Assembly (NCBI GenBank): GCA_946800325.1
Contig: OX326957.1
Location: forward strand, 434,001 to 498,000
Source: Luzula sylvatica
Lineage: Eukaryota; Streptophyta; Magnoliopsida; Poales; Juncaceae
Length of the DNA stretch: 64,000 nucleotides
Reading direction: 5' to 3'
In this document: positions 11,561-23,851 of the stretch, piece by piece
How positions within the stretch are numbered: the first letter of the stretch is position 1
How the letters are laid out: every line of letters starts with the position of its first letter
The notes under the pieces: model-generated
The model's database searches: none
What the model was told of the DNA's origin: nothing
Seen by the model: only the letters and a program-made list of their open reading frames with translations
Translations under genes and position numbers: made by a program

Positions 11561-13401
11561 GACTAACTCTTGTGAATGTATAATGGTTATACATATATAT
11601 CCATAATGGTTATGTATATTTAAACCCATCGGGATTTGTATTAATAGCGGTGAAGTTTATCCTTGAATACTTTATGAAAGAATTAATGATTTTATTTTAT
11701 CTATAATGGTGTGAAGGACGTGTTGATTATAAAGAGTTATAACAACAACTGTTTCCAAATATGGCACGTCCAAATATGTAGCACGACTTTTGATCACAAA
11801 GTGTGTACATGATTTGCTTAAACGAAAACATGGTTATGGGGAAAGGTTCCCCATGACCAATAATTAATGATTCTATTTACGGAGGCGAGTATATTGTGGT
11901 TAGGAATCACAAAAGGAAGCGGTATGGATCAAGGATACATGACCAAACTCGAGTAGTCACGAGTTATCGGATTTATGGCTGTGGATTGCGTGAGACGCAA
12001 TAGTACAAGTCAAAAATGCCGAGGTCACAACCACTTCTAGCCAATACTCAGAAAATTTCATTTGATCCGTGAAATTTTGTGAAAAGATGTGATCATAGGT
12101 ATATGGAAATGTTCCAAACCTTAAGAAGATTAACACTAGCGGCAACGTGCGGAACCGTTTACAAAACCGCTCTCTCTAGTCGCGCGTGAATGTCATGCGA
12201 TGACTATGGGTATGAGATACCTAGAGGAGGAAGAAGAGAGTAGAGTGTAGTTATCTAATACGATAGTCCTCGCAGGTTGTGGGTATGGAGATACCCATAG
12301 GTAAACGTTGCATCGCCCCAATACTTAATCCATATGAGTGCATTTTAAAAATTTTGTTTACTTAAATTTTTATGCATTCACCTTATATGAAAACTGTGTG
12401 CGGGTTGTGTAATTTGATTACATGAACCCTGATTTGAAATTGTGTGGACGTCGACATAGTTGAGGACTATGTGCAGCGAAACCGTCACACTTAAAGTTTC
12501 ATTTCTAAACATCCCTAGTCATGATTCAGTTTGCTTAAGAGTGAAGCATTTACATTATCAGATAATAGACTGAACATGTACACTAGTACGTTAGCCGAGG
12601 AGATGATTATGTTTTGCTAATCATAGGACAAAGGTGTTTGTCGAATTGGGAACGTAGATATATGCTAGGTGACATATATTGGATATGACCGAAGCCGCGA
12701 GACCATGACATGGTTTAGTCATTATAGATGGACTTGCGACGAGTAGGGTATTAGGTTCTTCATACTTGAGGGGACCATTGATTGCGTTACGTGCGTAACA
12801 CAATGCTTTGATATGATCTTACGCTCACCGTAACAGGGAGCTAAAACGGTCATCATTGGGTATTGTCCGAAACACGGAATTCAATGTGAGTCTCCAAAAT
12901 AGGAATTGTTTATTCCGAAAGGAAGAGATATCTCTTAGGCCACTCGATGAATTGATTAACGAAAACCAAGGCCTTGGTCAATGATATTAACGGTTAATAT
13001 CGATTGAAATTGTTAAATCAGTTCGGAAACGAGGAATAAGTATAGTTAATCAAAATATAAGGATGACTACCACCATGCCTTTTGATTAACGGATATCGCT
13101 AACAAGAGAATTAATGACCGCTATTCGAGATAGGTACAATGATCACAATCATTCTTCGTGTTAATATGGGTAGCCATGATGGAGTGACTAGATCCCGCTC
13201 ATGGGCTTGTAGTGCTATGGAAACAGCCTACTGCCATCGTTAACCGAACCTACTTGGTCACACAACGAGTCGTACTAAGTCGGGCTTGATTATAAAGTTG
13301 GCACATAAGATGTGCGTAGCTTGGTATATGATGCGCGAGCTATATTCTCTAAAATCGTGCATATTGGATATGCATGAGTACCTTTTAGGTAGATCTGAAA
13401 T

Positions 13402-13413
13402 TGAGTGGGAGAC
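13402..13413 (+). other. Polypurine tract
   Basis: GAGTGGGAGAC immediately precedes the 3' LTR, the position of the plus-strand primer in LTR retrotransposons. Confidence 0.85.
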
Positions 13414-14409
13414 TGAAGGAAATACAGTTTCAGGATCAACCGTAAAAGTGTACACAAGGATAAACGAATGTAAGCGTACATTCGTGGTCATATCTTTCAG
13501 TAGGAAAATCCAATTTGAATGGTTCAAATTGGGTTAGATAGATAATAAGATTATCTACAACCTTCATATAGAAATATATTTGATATGAACGAAGTATTAG
13601 TGTCGTTTATATGAAATACCGAAAGGGTGCAACAGTTTGACATACAGTTAGTAAAACAGTCATAACTTTTGAGTACGAACTCCAATTGGGCCGGGCCAAA
13701 TTGGGTCGTGTAGATAATAAGATTATCTACAACTTTCGTGTTGGTTTATTTTCTGTTAGAGGAATGTATCAATTTCGTATGGACAGAATACTGGACAGAT
13801 ACATGCAACTTTCTGTGTGAAAGAGTGTATATTGGATATACATGTCTTTTGGCCCATACTAATCCTATGTGATATAAATAGGATAATTCTCTCTCATCTG
13901 GTATGGTTTATTCAGTTAATTAATTCAGAATATTCCAGAGAATTGTAAGACAACTTTCTAGAGAGAGAAAGGGTGTAAATAGAGAGAAACCGTGAAAAGG
14001 TGTTTTCCGGTATAGAGAATCAAACAATCAAGCAAGTTCGCCGGTGCATCGTCTAGGCAGTTGCACCCGTGACCGACGTCTTACGAGTCAAGGTGGATAC
14101 ACGTAGAGGAGTCACGATTGGGGCTCTTTCGGTTGTGATCGATTCGAACGAGTAATTTCTGTCGGAGACGAAATCGAGTGAATCGGCGACGTTAACGAAC
14201 GGTGAAAGACGCGTGGTGTCACCAACGTGACACGGAAAAGAAGAATAGCAATCAACCCTTCGTGTGCTATCAATTTTGCACTGGTATGAATCTAATCTTC
14301 TTATTTGCATCGTACCCGTCGAAGTCATGGCGTGATCTCGGGAATCGGGGAACCGGACCGGGCCTACATATCCGCTGCGCGGGCCCGGGGCCGGGTAGAA
14401 TACCCAACA
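13414..14409 (+). repeat. 3' LTR of the Copia element
   Basis: Matches 5982-6993 along its length. The main difference is loss of 16 bp after GTGGTG (near 14217; present at 6781-6803 in the 5' LTR), plus about 20 substitutions. Ends ATACCCAACA and is followed by the ATGTT target duplication. Confidence 0.95.
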
Positions 14410-14476
14410 ATGTTGTTCTTCCAAAATTTGCTGATGAGTTGGCGCAATTTTCCCGACGCTACTCTTCCTTGAATAG

Positions 14477-15093
14477 GTATGTTCTATTTCGTGCTCGAAT
14501 CCACACAATTCAAATTTCAGTGTTTAACTATTTCAATTATATTAAAAGTGACTATTTTGTTACTAGATGTTTGATTGGTGAACTACTTGGCATTTTATTT
14601 CGGGTTATCTTTATTGGGTGGCATGGACTGGTCACAGGAGCATTTCAGTGCTTCTCAGGAATTTTCTTCTTTTTATTTTCTTTTTTGTCGTCTGTTGTGT
14701 TCTTTGGATGTTTTTTCTCGCTGGTGTATTTTGTTGTTTGAATTTTTTTTTGTTGTTGCTTATGATGTCTTCTCTGCATCTTTTTTTTGGTTTTCTTACT
14801 CCATTAGTATTGCTAGTTTAGTATATTGTGACATGAGTTACGTGTAATTATTTTTTTTTTTATAGAAAATGTATCAATTGCTAAAATAATTCAATTCAAA
14901 CATAATAAAATAATTCTGTAAAAAATCAGTAAAAAATAGCTTAGTGTAGCAATTACAAATAGACATAAGTTGCATTCATTTCAAAACAACAAACATACTA
15001 CACCAACATCCAATTACATACACAATTCATGTGGCAATATCCTCTCTCTAGCGTGGTACCTATGAGAAAGCAATTGAAGTTGACCATGATCGA
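14477..15093. other. T-rich stretch, no gene recognised
   Basis: Directly follows the GT donor at 14477. T-rich, intron-like DNA to about 14870, then AT-rich DNA to the hAT target duplication. Plus-strand frames of 67-179 aa here are Phe/Leu/Val-rich because of T-rich composition and show no domain. Confidence 0.4.
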
Positions 15094-15101
15094 GTCGCAA
15101 G

Positions 15102-15729
15102 CACTGTTGTAAAAAACGGTGGAAAACAATGAAAAACGGTGGAAAAATGGTGTTTCGGTGGAAAAACGGTGTTTCGGTGGAAAAACGTTCCGTTTTTTAC
15201 AAGACGTTTGAAAAAACGGTCAAACGTTTTTTTTACTGTGTTTGACCGTTTTTTTTGGGAAAAAACGTTTTTCGGTTCGAAAAACGCCCGTTTTTCACAA
15301 CAAAAAATTAAAATTTTGATTCTTTACCGTTTTTTGGCCCATTTTTTTTCCAACCCAATAAAATTATCATTTTTTTTACTTACGGTTGTCCCGAATGATG
15401 TTAATGATTTTACTATTTAGTTTATGTTTGGATTTGAGTTTATATTTTGATGTTACGTTTTGTTGGACATTCGTTTTGATGTTACGTTTATGTTAGACAT
15501 TCGTTTTGATGTTATATTTTATGTTGGATGTTGTTTATGTTATTTTTTACTATTAAAAAATTACATTATTATATATTTTTTTGGTTTCATCTATAAATTT
15601 TAATTAAATTACTATCGATTTCGGTGACCGTTTTTTCACCGTTTTTCCACCGTTTTTTCACCGTTTTACGGTAATCCCGTTTTACGGTCCCCGACCGTTC
15701 CGTACCGTTTTCCGTATTTTACAACATTG
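15102..15729. mobile_element. hAT-type MITE, 8-bp TSD
   Basis: Terminal inverted repeats CACTGTTGTAAAAAACGG (left) and CAATGTTGTAAAATACGG (right, read on minus) are flanked by a perfect 8-bp duplication GTCGCAAG (15094-15101 and 15730-15737), diagnostic of hAT. The 628-bp element has no transposase. Subterminal regions are packed with AAACGGTGG and CCACCGTTTTT motifs in opposite orientation at the two ends, typical of transposase-binding repeats. Confidence 0.92.
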
Positions 15730-15737
15730 GTCGCAAG

Positions 15738-15904
15738 CAGTTTCACAGCCGGATCAGAAATAAACTCGATGGCGAATATTCCTGTTTTGAGAATTCGGAT
15801 TCCTCGTCCTCCTCAATTTATTATATATGACGCACTCTGGTCCTGGTCAAACCAAGCATGAGATTCCCCATAAAAAGAAAGACAACTCGAAAATCAGTCG
15901 AATT
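15738..15904. other. Short gap between hAT MITE and satellite
   Basis: About 165 bp. The minus strand has a short open stretch (RGIRILKTGIFAIEFIS) interrupted by the MITE, too short to assign. Confidence 0.3.
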
Positions 15905-18900
15905 TTAGTTTTTGCATTTTTATCCAATAGTTTGAACAAAAAAAATATATATAAATTCGTATGTGTGAGTCTTTAATTTTGGAGTTTTTTTTTAGTGAAA
16001 CATGAAAATTTAGTATTTTAATCGTTTTAGACATCATTTTTGACATTTATTAGAAAAATATGATAATTGATATTTTTAAAGGTGTTAGACTTTACTTTTT
16101 GCAGTTCTTTTCATCTTTTTTTTACCAAAAAAATAGAAATTCGCATGTGTTAGTCTTCAATTTTGGAGTTCTTTGAGGAAAACAAGAAAATTAAGTATTT
16201 TGTTTGTTTTAGACATCAATTTTGATATTTATTAGAAAAATATGATAATTGATATTTTTGAAGGTGTTGGACTTCACTTTTGGCATTCTTTTCAATGTTT
16301 TTTTTAAAAAAAAAATAGAAATTCGCATGTTTTAGTCTTCGATTTTGGAGTTTTTTTAATAAAAAAATAAAATTAAGTCCTTTGTTCATTTTAGACATCA
16401 TTTTGACATTTAATAGAAAAAATGATAATTGATATTTTTGAAGGTTGATGTCACTTTTTGTATTTTTTTTTTCAATTTTTTTTTACCAAAATAAAAGAAA
16501 TTCGCATGTGTTAGTCTTTAATTTTGGAGTGTTTTTTGGAAAAACATAAAAATTAAGTATTTTGTTTGTCTTAGACAAAAAATTTGACACTTCTTAGAAA
16601 ATAATGATAATTGATATTTGTGAAGGTGTTAGACCTCACTTTTTGCATTTTTATCAAGTTGTTTGAACAACAAAAATAGAAATGCGTATGTGTTGGTCTT
16701 TAATTTTGGATTTTTTTTTTAGGAAGACATGAAAATTAAATATTTTATTCGATAATCGATATTTTTTAAGGTGTTAGACTTCACTTTTGGCATTCTTTTC
16801 CACTTTTTTTGAACAAAAAAAATAGAAATTCGCATGTGTTAGTCTTCGATTTTGGAGCTTTGTAAATAAAACATGAAAATTAAGTATTTTTTCATTTTAG
16901 ACATCAATTTTGACATTTATTAGAAAAACTGATAATTGATATTTTTGAAGGCTGATTTCACTTTTTGCATTTTTTTTTAACTTTTTTACCGCAAAAATAG
17001 ATATTCGCATGTGTTAGTCTTCAATTTTGGAGTTTTTTTTTTGAAGAAAACATGAAAATTAAGCATTTTGTTCATTTTTGACATAAATTTTGACATTTAT
17101 TAGAAAATAATGATAATTGTTATATTTGAGGAGTTAGACTTCACTTTTTGCATTTTTATCAAATTGTTGACCAAAAAAATATATAGAAATTTGTATGTGT
17201 GAGTCGTTCATTTTGGAGTTCTTTTTTGAGGAAAACATGCAATAGAATGATAGACGATTACCAGCGTGAACTTGATCACGCATGACGGGTTGATCGTTGG
17301 TGACTAGCCCGTGCGTCCCATACCACACGTCTCTCACCGTCTTGACACGCATCCGGTTGTCTTTCGTGAGTCCCACGTCCACACTCTTCCACAGCCAACA
17401 GTTTTGCTCCTTCGGTTTGATCACAATCGGAGAGCCACAAGTGTCGTTCCTCTACTTGTATCCACCGTGAGTCGGAGTTCGTCGGTCGCGGGTGCAACTG
17501 CCTAGACGCTGCACCGGCGAACTTGCTTGATTAGATCGATTCTCTACACCGAGAAAAACTCTTTTTCTCGGTTTTCTCTCTTTGCACTCTTTTGCTCTTA
17601 GAAAGAAGACTCTCAATATTCTGGATTAATCTTATTAATTCCACAGGTTGAACTGAATGAATTGGTCTAGAGAGAGAGAGAGAGAAACATCATATTTATA
17701 TCACATAGGATAAGGATGGGCCAAAAGGTATGTATATCTCATATACACCTTTTCAGACAGAAAACTGCAGACACCCTTTCAGTATTTTGTTGAAACGAAA
17801 ATATTAAATCGTCCCAACCGACTTTAAACCTTCACGAAAGTTGTAGATAATCTTATTATATTTCCAACCCAATTTGTTCTGGCCCAATTGGAGTTCGGAT
17901 GCGAACGTTACGGACGTTTTACTAAATGTATGTCAAACTGTCGCACACTTTCGGTATTCCATTAAAACGACACTGATACTTCGTTCAAATGAAACATATT
18001 TCTATATGAAAGTTCTAGGTAATCTCATTATCTATCTAACCCAATTTGATCCATTCCAATTGGATTATCCTTCTGAAAGATATGACCATGAATGTACACT
18101 TACATTCGTTTATCCTTGTGTACACTTTTACGGTTGATCCTGAAACTGTATTTCCTTCACTTTGTTCATTTTAGACATCATTGTTGGCATTTATTAAAAA
18201 AAAATGATAATTGATATTTTTGAAGGTTGATTTCACTTTTTGCATTTTTTTTCAACTTTTTTTACAAAAAAAATAGAAATTCGCATGTGTTAGTCTTCAA
18301 TTTTCGAGTGTTTTTGAGGAAACCTCGAAAATAAAGTATTTTGTTAGTTTTAGACATAAATTTTGACATTTATTAGAAATTAATGATAATTTATATTTTC
18401 GAAGGTGTTAGACTTCACTTTTTGTATTTTTATCAAATTGTTTGAACAAAAAAAATAGAAATTCGTATGTGTTAGTCTTTCATTTTGGAGTTTTTTTTGA
18501 GAAAAACATGAAAATTATGTATTTTGTTTGTGTTAGACATGAATTTTGGAATTTATTAGAAGAATATGATAATTGATATTTTTGAAGGTGTGTTAGACTT
18601 CACTTTTCAACTTTTTTAAACAAAAAGAATAGAAATTCGCATATGTTAGTCATCGATTTTGGAGTTTTTTTTTTTCATAAAGCAAGAAAATTAAGTCCTT
18701 TGTTCATTATAGACATCATTTTTGAAATTTATTAGTAAAAAATGATAATTGATATTTTTGAAGGTGGCTTCACTTTTTGCATTTGTTTTCATCTTTTTTT
18801 ACAAAAAAATAGAAATTCGCATGTGTTAGTTTTCAATTTTGGAGTGTTTTTGAGGAAAACATGATAATTAAGTATTGTGTTTGTTTTTAATATAAATTTT

Positions 18901-21900
18901 TATATTTATTAGAAAATAATGATAATTGATATTTTTGAAGGCGTTAGACTTCATTTGACATTCTTTTCAACTTTTTTAAACCAAAAAAATAGAAATTCAC
19001 ATGTGTTAGTCTTCGATTTTGGACTTTTTTTTAGAAAAACATGAAAATTACGTATTATGTCCATTTTAGACATTAATTTTGACATTTATTAGAAAAAATG
19101 ATAATTCATATTTTTGAAGGTTTCAATTTTTGAGTTCTTTGTGGCATATGAGAATATAAAGTACTTTGTTCGTTTTAGACATGAATTTTGAAATTTATTA
19201 GAAAAAATGATAATTGATTTTCTTGAAGGTGTTAGGCTTCACTTTTTTGCATTTGTTTTCATCTTTTTTTACAAAAAAATAGAAATATGCATGTGTTAGT
19301 CTTCAATTTTGGAGTGTTTTTGAGGAAAACATGAAAATTAAGTATTTTTTTTCATTTTAGACATAAATTTTGACATGTATTAGAAAATAATGATAATTGA
19401 TATTTTTGAAGGTGTTAGCTTCACTTTTTGCCTTCACTTTTGGCATTCTTTTCAACTTTTTTAAACAAAAAGAATAGAAATTTGCATGTGTTAGTCTTCG
19501 ATTTTGGAGTTTTTTTAGTAAAACATGAAAATTAAGTATTATGTCCATTTTAGACATAAATTTTAACATTTATTAGAACAAAATGATAATTGATATTTTT
19601 GAAGGTGTTAGCTTCACTTTTTGCATTTTTTTCATCTTTTTTTAACAAGAAAATAATGAAATTCGCATGTGTTAGTCTTCAATTTTTGAGTTATTTGTGG
19701 CAAACCAGAAAATTAAGCATTTTGTTCATTTTAGACATCAATTTTGACATTTATCAGAAAAATATTATAATTGATATTTTTGAAGGTGTTACAATTCACT
19801 TTTGGCATTCTTTGCATATTTTTTAAGCAAAAAGAATAGAAATTCGCATGTGTTAGACATCGATTTTGGAGTTTTTTTTTTATAAAACATGAAAATGAAG
19901 TCTTTCATTCATCTAAGACATAATATTTGACATTTATTGGAAAGAAATGATAATTGACATTTTTGAAGGTGTGTTAGACTTCACATTTTGCATTTGTTTT
20001 CATCTTTTTGTAAAAAAAAAAAAATAGAAATTCGCATGTGTTAGACTTCAATTTTGGAGTGTTTTGGAGGAAAGCAGGAAAATTAAATATTGTGTTCGTT
20101 TTAGACATAAATTTTGACATTTATTCGAAAATAATTATAATTGATATTTTTGAAGGTGTTGTTATACTTCACTTTTTGCATTTTTATCAAATTGTTTGAA
20201 TAAAAAAAATAGAAATTCGTATGTGTTAGTCTTTCATTTTGGAGTATTTTTGAGGAAATCATGAAAATTAGGTATTTTGTTAGTTTTAGACATGAATTTT
20301 TGGAATTTATTAGAGAAATATGATAATCGATATTTTCGAAGGCGTTAGAGTTCACTTTTGGCATTCTTTTCAACCTTTTCAGACAAAAACAATATAAATT
20401 CGCATGTGTTAGTCTTCCATTTTTGAGTTTCTTTTGGAAAAACATGAAAATTAAGTATTATGTTTATTTTATACAAAATGTTTGACATTTATTAGAAAAA
20501 ATGATAATTGATATTTTCGAAGGTGTTAGACTTCACTTTTTGCATTTGTTTTTTCAACTTTTTTTTTCCACAAAAATAGAAATCCGCATGTCTTAGTCTT
20601 CAATTTTGGAGTGTTTTTGGGGAAAACACGAAAATTAAGTATTTTTTTTGGTTTAAACATAAAGTTTGACATTTATAAGAAAATAATGATAATTGATATT
20701 TTTGAAGTGGTAGACTTCACTTTTTGCATTTTTATCATTTTGTATGAACAAAAAAAAAATAGAAATTCGTATGTGTTAGTCTTTAATTTTGGAGTTTTTT
20801 GAGGAAAACCTGAAAATTTTGCATTTTGTTTATTTCATACATGAATTTTGATATTTGTTAGAAAAATATGATAATTGATATTTTTGAAGGTGTTAGACTT
20901 CACTTTTGGCATTCTTTTCTTCTTTTTAAAACAAAATAATAGAAATTCGCATGTGTTAGTCTTCGATTTTGGAGTTTTTTTAGTAAAACATGAAAATTAA
21001 GCATTATGTTCATTTTAGACATCAATTTGAACATTTATTTGAAAAAAATGATAATTAATTTTTTTGAAGGTGTTAGACTTCACTTTTTGCATTTTTTCAA
21101 CTTTTTTTAACAAAAAAATATAGAAATTCGCATGTGTTAGTCTTCAAATTTTGAGTTCTTTGTGGCAAACCAGAAAATTAAGCATTTTGTTCATTTTAGA
21201 CATCAATTTTGACATTTATCAGAAAAATATAATAATTGATATTTTTGAATGTGTTACACTTCACTTTTGGCATTCTTTGCATATTTTTTAAGCAAAAAGA
21301 ATAGAAATTCGCATGTGTTAGACATCGATCTTGGAGTTTTTTTTATAAAACATGAAAATTAAGTCTTTCATTCATCTAAGACAAAATTTGACATTTACTG
21401 GCTTCACTTTTTGCATTTTCTTCGAATTGTTTTAACAAAAAATAAAAAGAAATTCGCATCTGTGAATCTTCAATTTTGAAGTTCTTTTGAGGGAAAATTG
21501 AAAATTAAGTATTTGGTTCATTTTAGACATCAATATTGACATTTATTCGAAAAATATGATAATTAATATTTTTGAAGGTGTTAGACTTTACTTTTGGCAG
21601 TCTTTTCAACTTTTGTAAACAAAAAGAATAGAAATTCGCATGTGTTAGTCTTAGATTATTGAGTTTTTGAGTAAAACATGAAAATTAAGTATTTTGTTCA
21701 TTTTAGATATCAATTTTCACGTTTATTAAAAAAAATGATAATTGATATTTTTGAAGGTGTTGGACTTCTTTTTTGGCATTTTTTCAAAATTGTTCGAACA
21801 AAAAAATAGAAATTCGCATGTCTTAGTCTTTCATTTTGGATTTTTTTTTGAGGAAAACTTGAAAATTAAGTATTGTGTTATTTTAGACATAAATTTTGAT

Positions 21901-23851
21901 ATTTATTAGAAAAAAAAAAGATAATTGATTTTTTTTTAAGGTGTTGGACTTCGCTTTTTACATTATTTTTCATCTTTTTTTAACAAAAAAAATAGAAATT
22001 CGCATGTGTTAGTCTTCAATTTTGGAGTTTTTTTCAGGAAAAAATGAAAATTAAGTATTTTGTTCATTTTATACATCAATTTTGACATTTATTACAAAAA
22101 GTTGATAATTGATATTTTTGAAGGTGTTTGACTTCACTTTTTGCATTCTTTTCGACTTTTTTAAACAAAAAGAATAGAAATTCGCATGTGTTAGTCTTAG
22201 ATTTTATAATTTTCAAGTAAAACATGAAAATAAAGTATTTTGTTCACTTTAGACATCAATTTTGACATTTATTAGAAAAAAATGATAATTGATACTTTTG
22301 AAGGAGCTAGACTTCGTTATTGGCATTTTTTCAAACTACTCGAACAAAAAAAATAGAATTTCGCTTGTGTTAGTCTTTCCTTTTGGAGTTTTTTTGACGA
22401 AAACACGAAAATTGAGTATTTTGTTCGTTTTAGACATGAATTTAGGAATTTATTAGAAAAATATGATAATGTACATTTTTGAAGGTGCCTTCACTTTTGG
22501 CATTCTTTTCAACTTTCTTAAACAAAAAGAATAGAAATCCGCACGTGTTAGTCTTTGATTTTGGAGTTTTTGAGTAAAACATGAAAATTAAGTATTTTGT
22601 TCATTTTATATATCAATTTTGACACTTATTAGAAAAAACTGATATTTGATTTTTTTGAAGATGTTAGACTTTAATTTTTGCATTTTTTTTTCAAATTGTT
22701 TGAACAAAAAAAATAGAAATTCACATGTGTTAGTCTTTCATTTTTAGAGTTTTTTTGTGGAAAACATGAAAATTAAGTAGTTTGTTCGTTTTATACATGA
22801 ATTTTGGAATTTATTAGAAAAATATGATAATGTATATTTTGAAGGTGCTTGATTTCACTCTTGGAATTCTTTTCAATTTTTTTAAACTAAAAGAATAAAA
22901 ATTCGCATGTGTTAGTCTTCGATTTTGGAGTTTTTGAGTAAAAAAATGAAAATTAAGTATTTTGTTTATTTTACACATCAATTTTGACGCTTATTAGATA
23001 AAACTGATAATTCATTTTTTTGAAGATGTTACATTTCAATTTTTGCAATTTTTTTCAAATTGTTTGAACAAAAAAATAGAAATTCGCATGTGTTAGTCTT
23101 TCATTTTGGAGTTTTTTTGAGGAAAATATGAAAATTAAGTATTTTTCTCGTTTTAGATATCAATTTTGGAATTTTTTAGAAAAATATGATAATGTATATT
23201 TTTGAAGATGTTGGACTTCACTTTTGGCATTCTTTTCAACTTTTATAAACAAAAAGAATAGAAATTCGCATGTGTTAGTCTTTGATTTTGTAGTTTTTTG
23301 AGTAAAACATGTAAATTAAGTATTTTGTTCATTTTATACATGAATTTTGACACTTATTACAAAAATTGATAATTGATTTTTTTGAAGGTGTTAGACTTCA
23401 CTTTTTGCATTTGTTTTCGAATTGTTTGAACAAAAAAAATAGAAATTCGCATCTGTAAGTTTTTCATTTTGGACTTTTTTTGGGGAAAACATGAAAATTA
23501 AGTTTTTTTTGTTTTAGACATAGATTTTGAAATTTATTAGAAAAATATAATAATTGATATTTTTGAAGGTCTTTTGACTTCACTTTTGGCATTCTTTTCA
23601 CCTTTTTTAACAAAAAGAAAAGAAATTTGCATGTGTTAGCCTTCGATTTTGCAGTTTTTTTAGTAAAACATGAAAATTAAGTATTTTGTTCATTTTAGAC
23701 ATTAATTTTAACATTTATTAGAAAAAAATGATAATTGGTATTTTGAGGGTGTTAGCCTTCACTTTTGGCATTCTTTTCAACTTTTTTAAACAAAAAGAAT
23801 AGAAATGCGCATGTGTTAGTCTTCGATTTTGGTGTTTTTTTAGTAAAACAT
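15905..23851. repeat. ~180-bp AT-rich satellite array
   Basis: The landmark AGAAATTCGCATGTGTTAGT recurs about every 175-182 bp (for example 16134, 16317, 16496, 16677, 16826). Each unit also carries TTTTGGAGTTTTT, a GAAAATTAAGTATT motif, TTTAGACAT, GACATTTATTAGAAAA, TGATAATTGATATTTTTGAA and TTCACTTTTTGCA. Roughly 38-40 units fit once the 0.92-kb LTR is removed. Two main types alternate: TTTTTGCATT with CTTCAATTTT or CTTTMATTTT, and TTTTGGCATTC with CTTCGATTTT and AGTAAAACATG. A few units are truncated (near 16741, 19120, 21380). Short ORFs inside are chance frames. Confidence 0.93.
17238..18159 (-). mobile_element. Inverted, truncated Copia LTR inside the satellite
   Basis: Read on minus from 18159 it starts TGAAGGAAATACAG and follows the family LTR through the TATAAATA region, the GCACCGGCGAACTTGC-type block and into the CACGCGT-like part. 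The GC-rich terminal ~200 bp and the ACCCAACA end are missing or unrecognisable, and no target duplication is present. It sits within a satellite unit: GAGGAAAACATG on the left and TTTGTTCATTTTAGACAT on the right are parts of one monomer. It is clearly diverged from the 5982-14409 LTRs (perhaps 80-85%), so it is an older or different subfamily. Confidence 0.85.

Larger units (their letters stand above)
5982..14409 (+). mobile_element. Copia LTR retrotransposon, full structure, decayed pol
   Basis: An 8,428-bp element with LTRs of 1,012 bp and 996 bp, a PBS directly after the 5' LTR, a polypurine tract directly before the 3' LTR, and a perfect 5-bp target duplication ATGTT (5977-5981 and 14410-14414). 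The internal order GAG-pre-integrase, integrase, reverse transcriptase identifies Ty1/Copia. The two LTRs differ by about 20 substitutions and one 16-bp deletion by eye (about 98% identity), so the insertion is fairly recent. The pol region, in contrast, is broken many times. A solo LTR at 27.4 kb and a truncated LTR at 17.2 kb belong to the same family. Confidence 0.95.
5167..14476 (+). pseudogene. Putative host gene split by Copia insertion
   Basis: An AAACCCTAG-rich leader precedes ATG at 5167 (MTAALPPNETAV, GT donor after 5203). A second candidate exon runs from about 5542 to 5681, between an AG acceptor and a GTATGC donor. A third starts at 5948 after TTTTTTCAG and continues, once the retrotransposon and one ATGTT copy are removed, to 14476 before GTATGT. 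In the frame shared by exons two and three the join reads GSYVAVR then SFAQLFNNGYVVLPKFADEL across the insertion. I do not recognise the family. The frame linking exon one to exon two is not settled; in another frame exon two ends at its own stop. A non-coding transcript is possible. Confidence 0.35.

Noticed and set aside
15905..23851. CRISPR-like regular repeats, or coding frames within the array
   Set aside because: Whole ~180-bp units repeat with no unique spacers, in a plant genome; this is a tandem satellite. Frames of 60-125 aa are low-complexity and not conserved between units.
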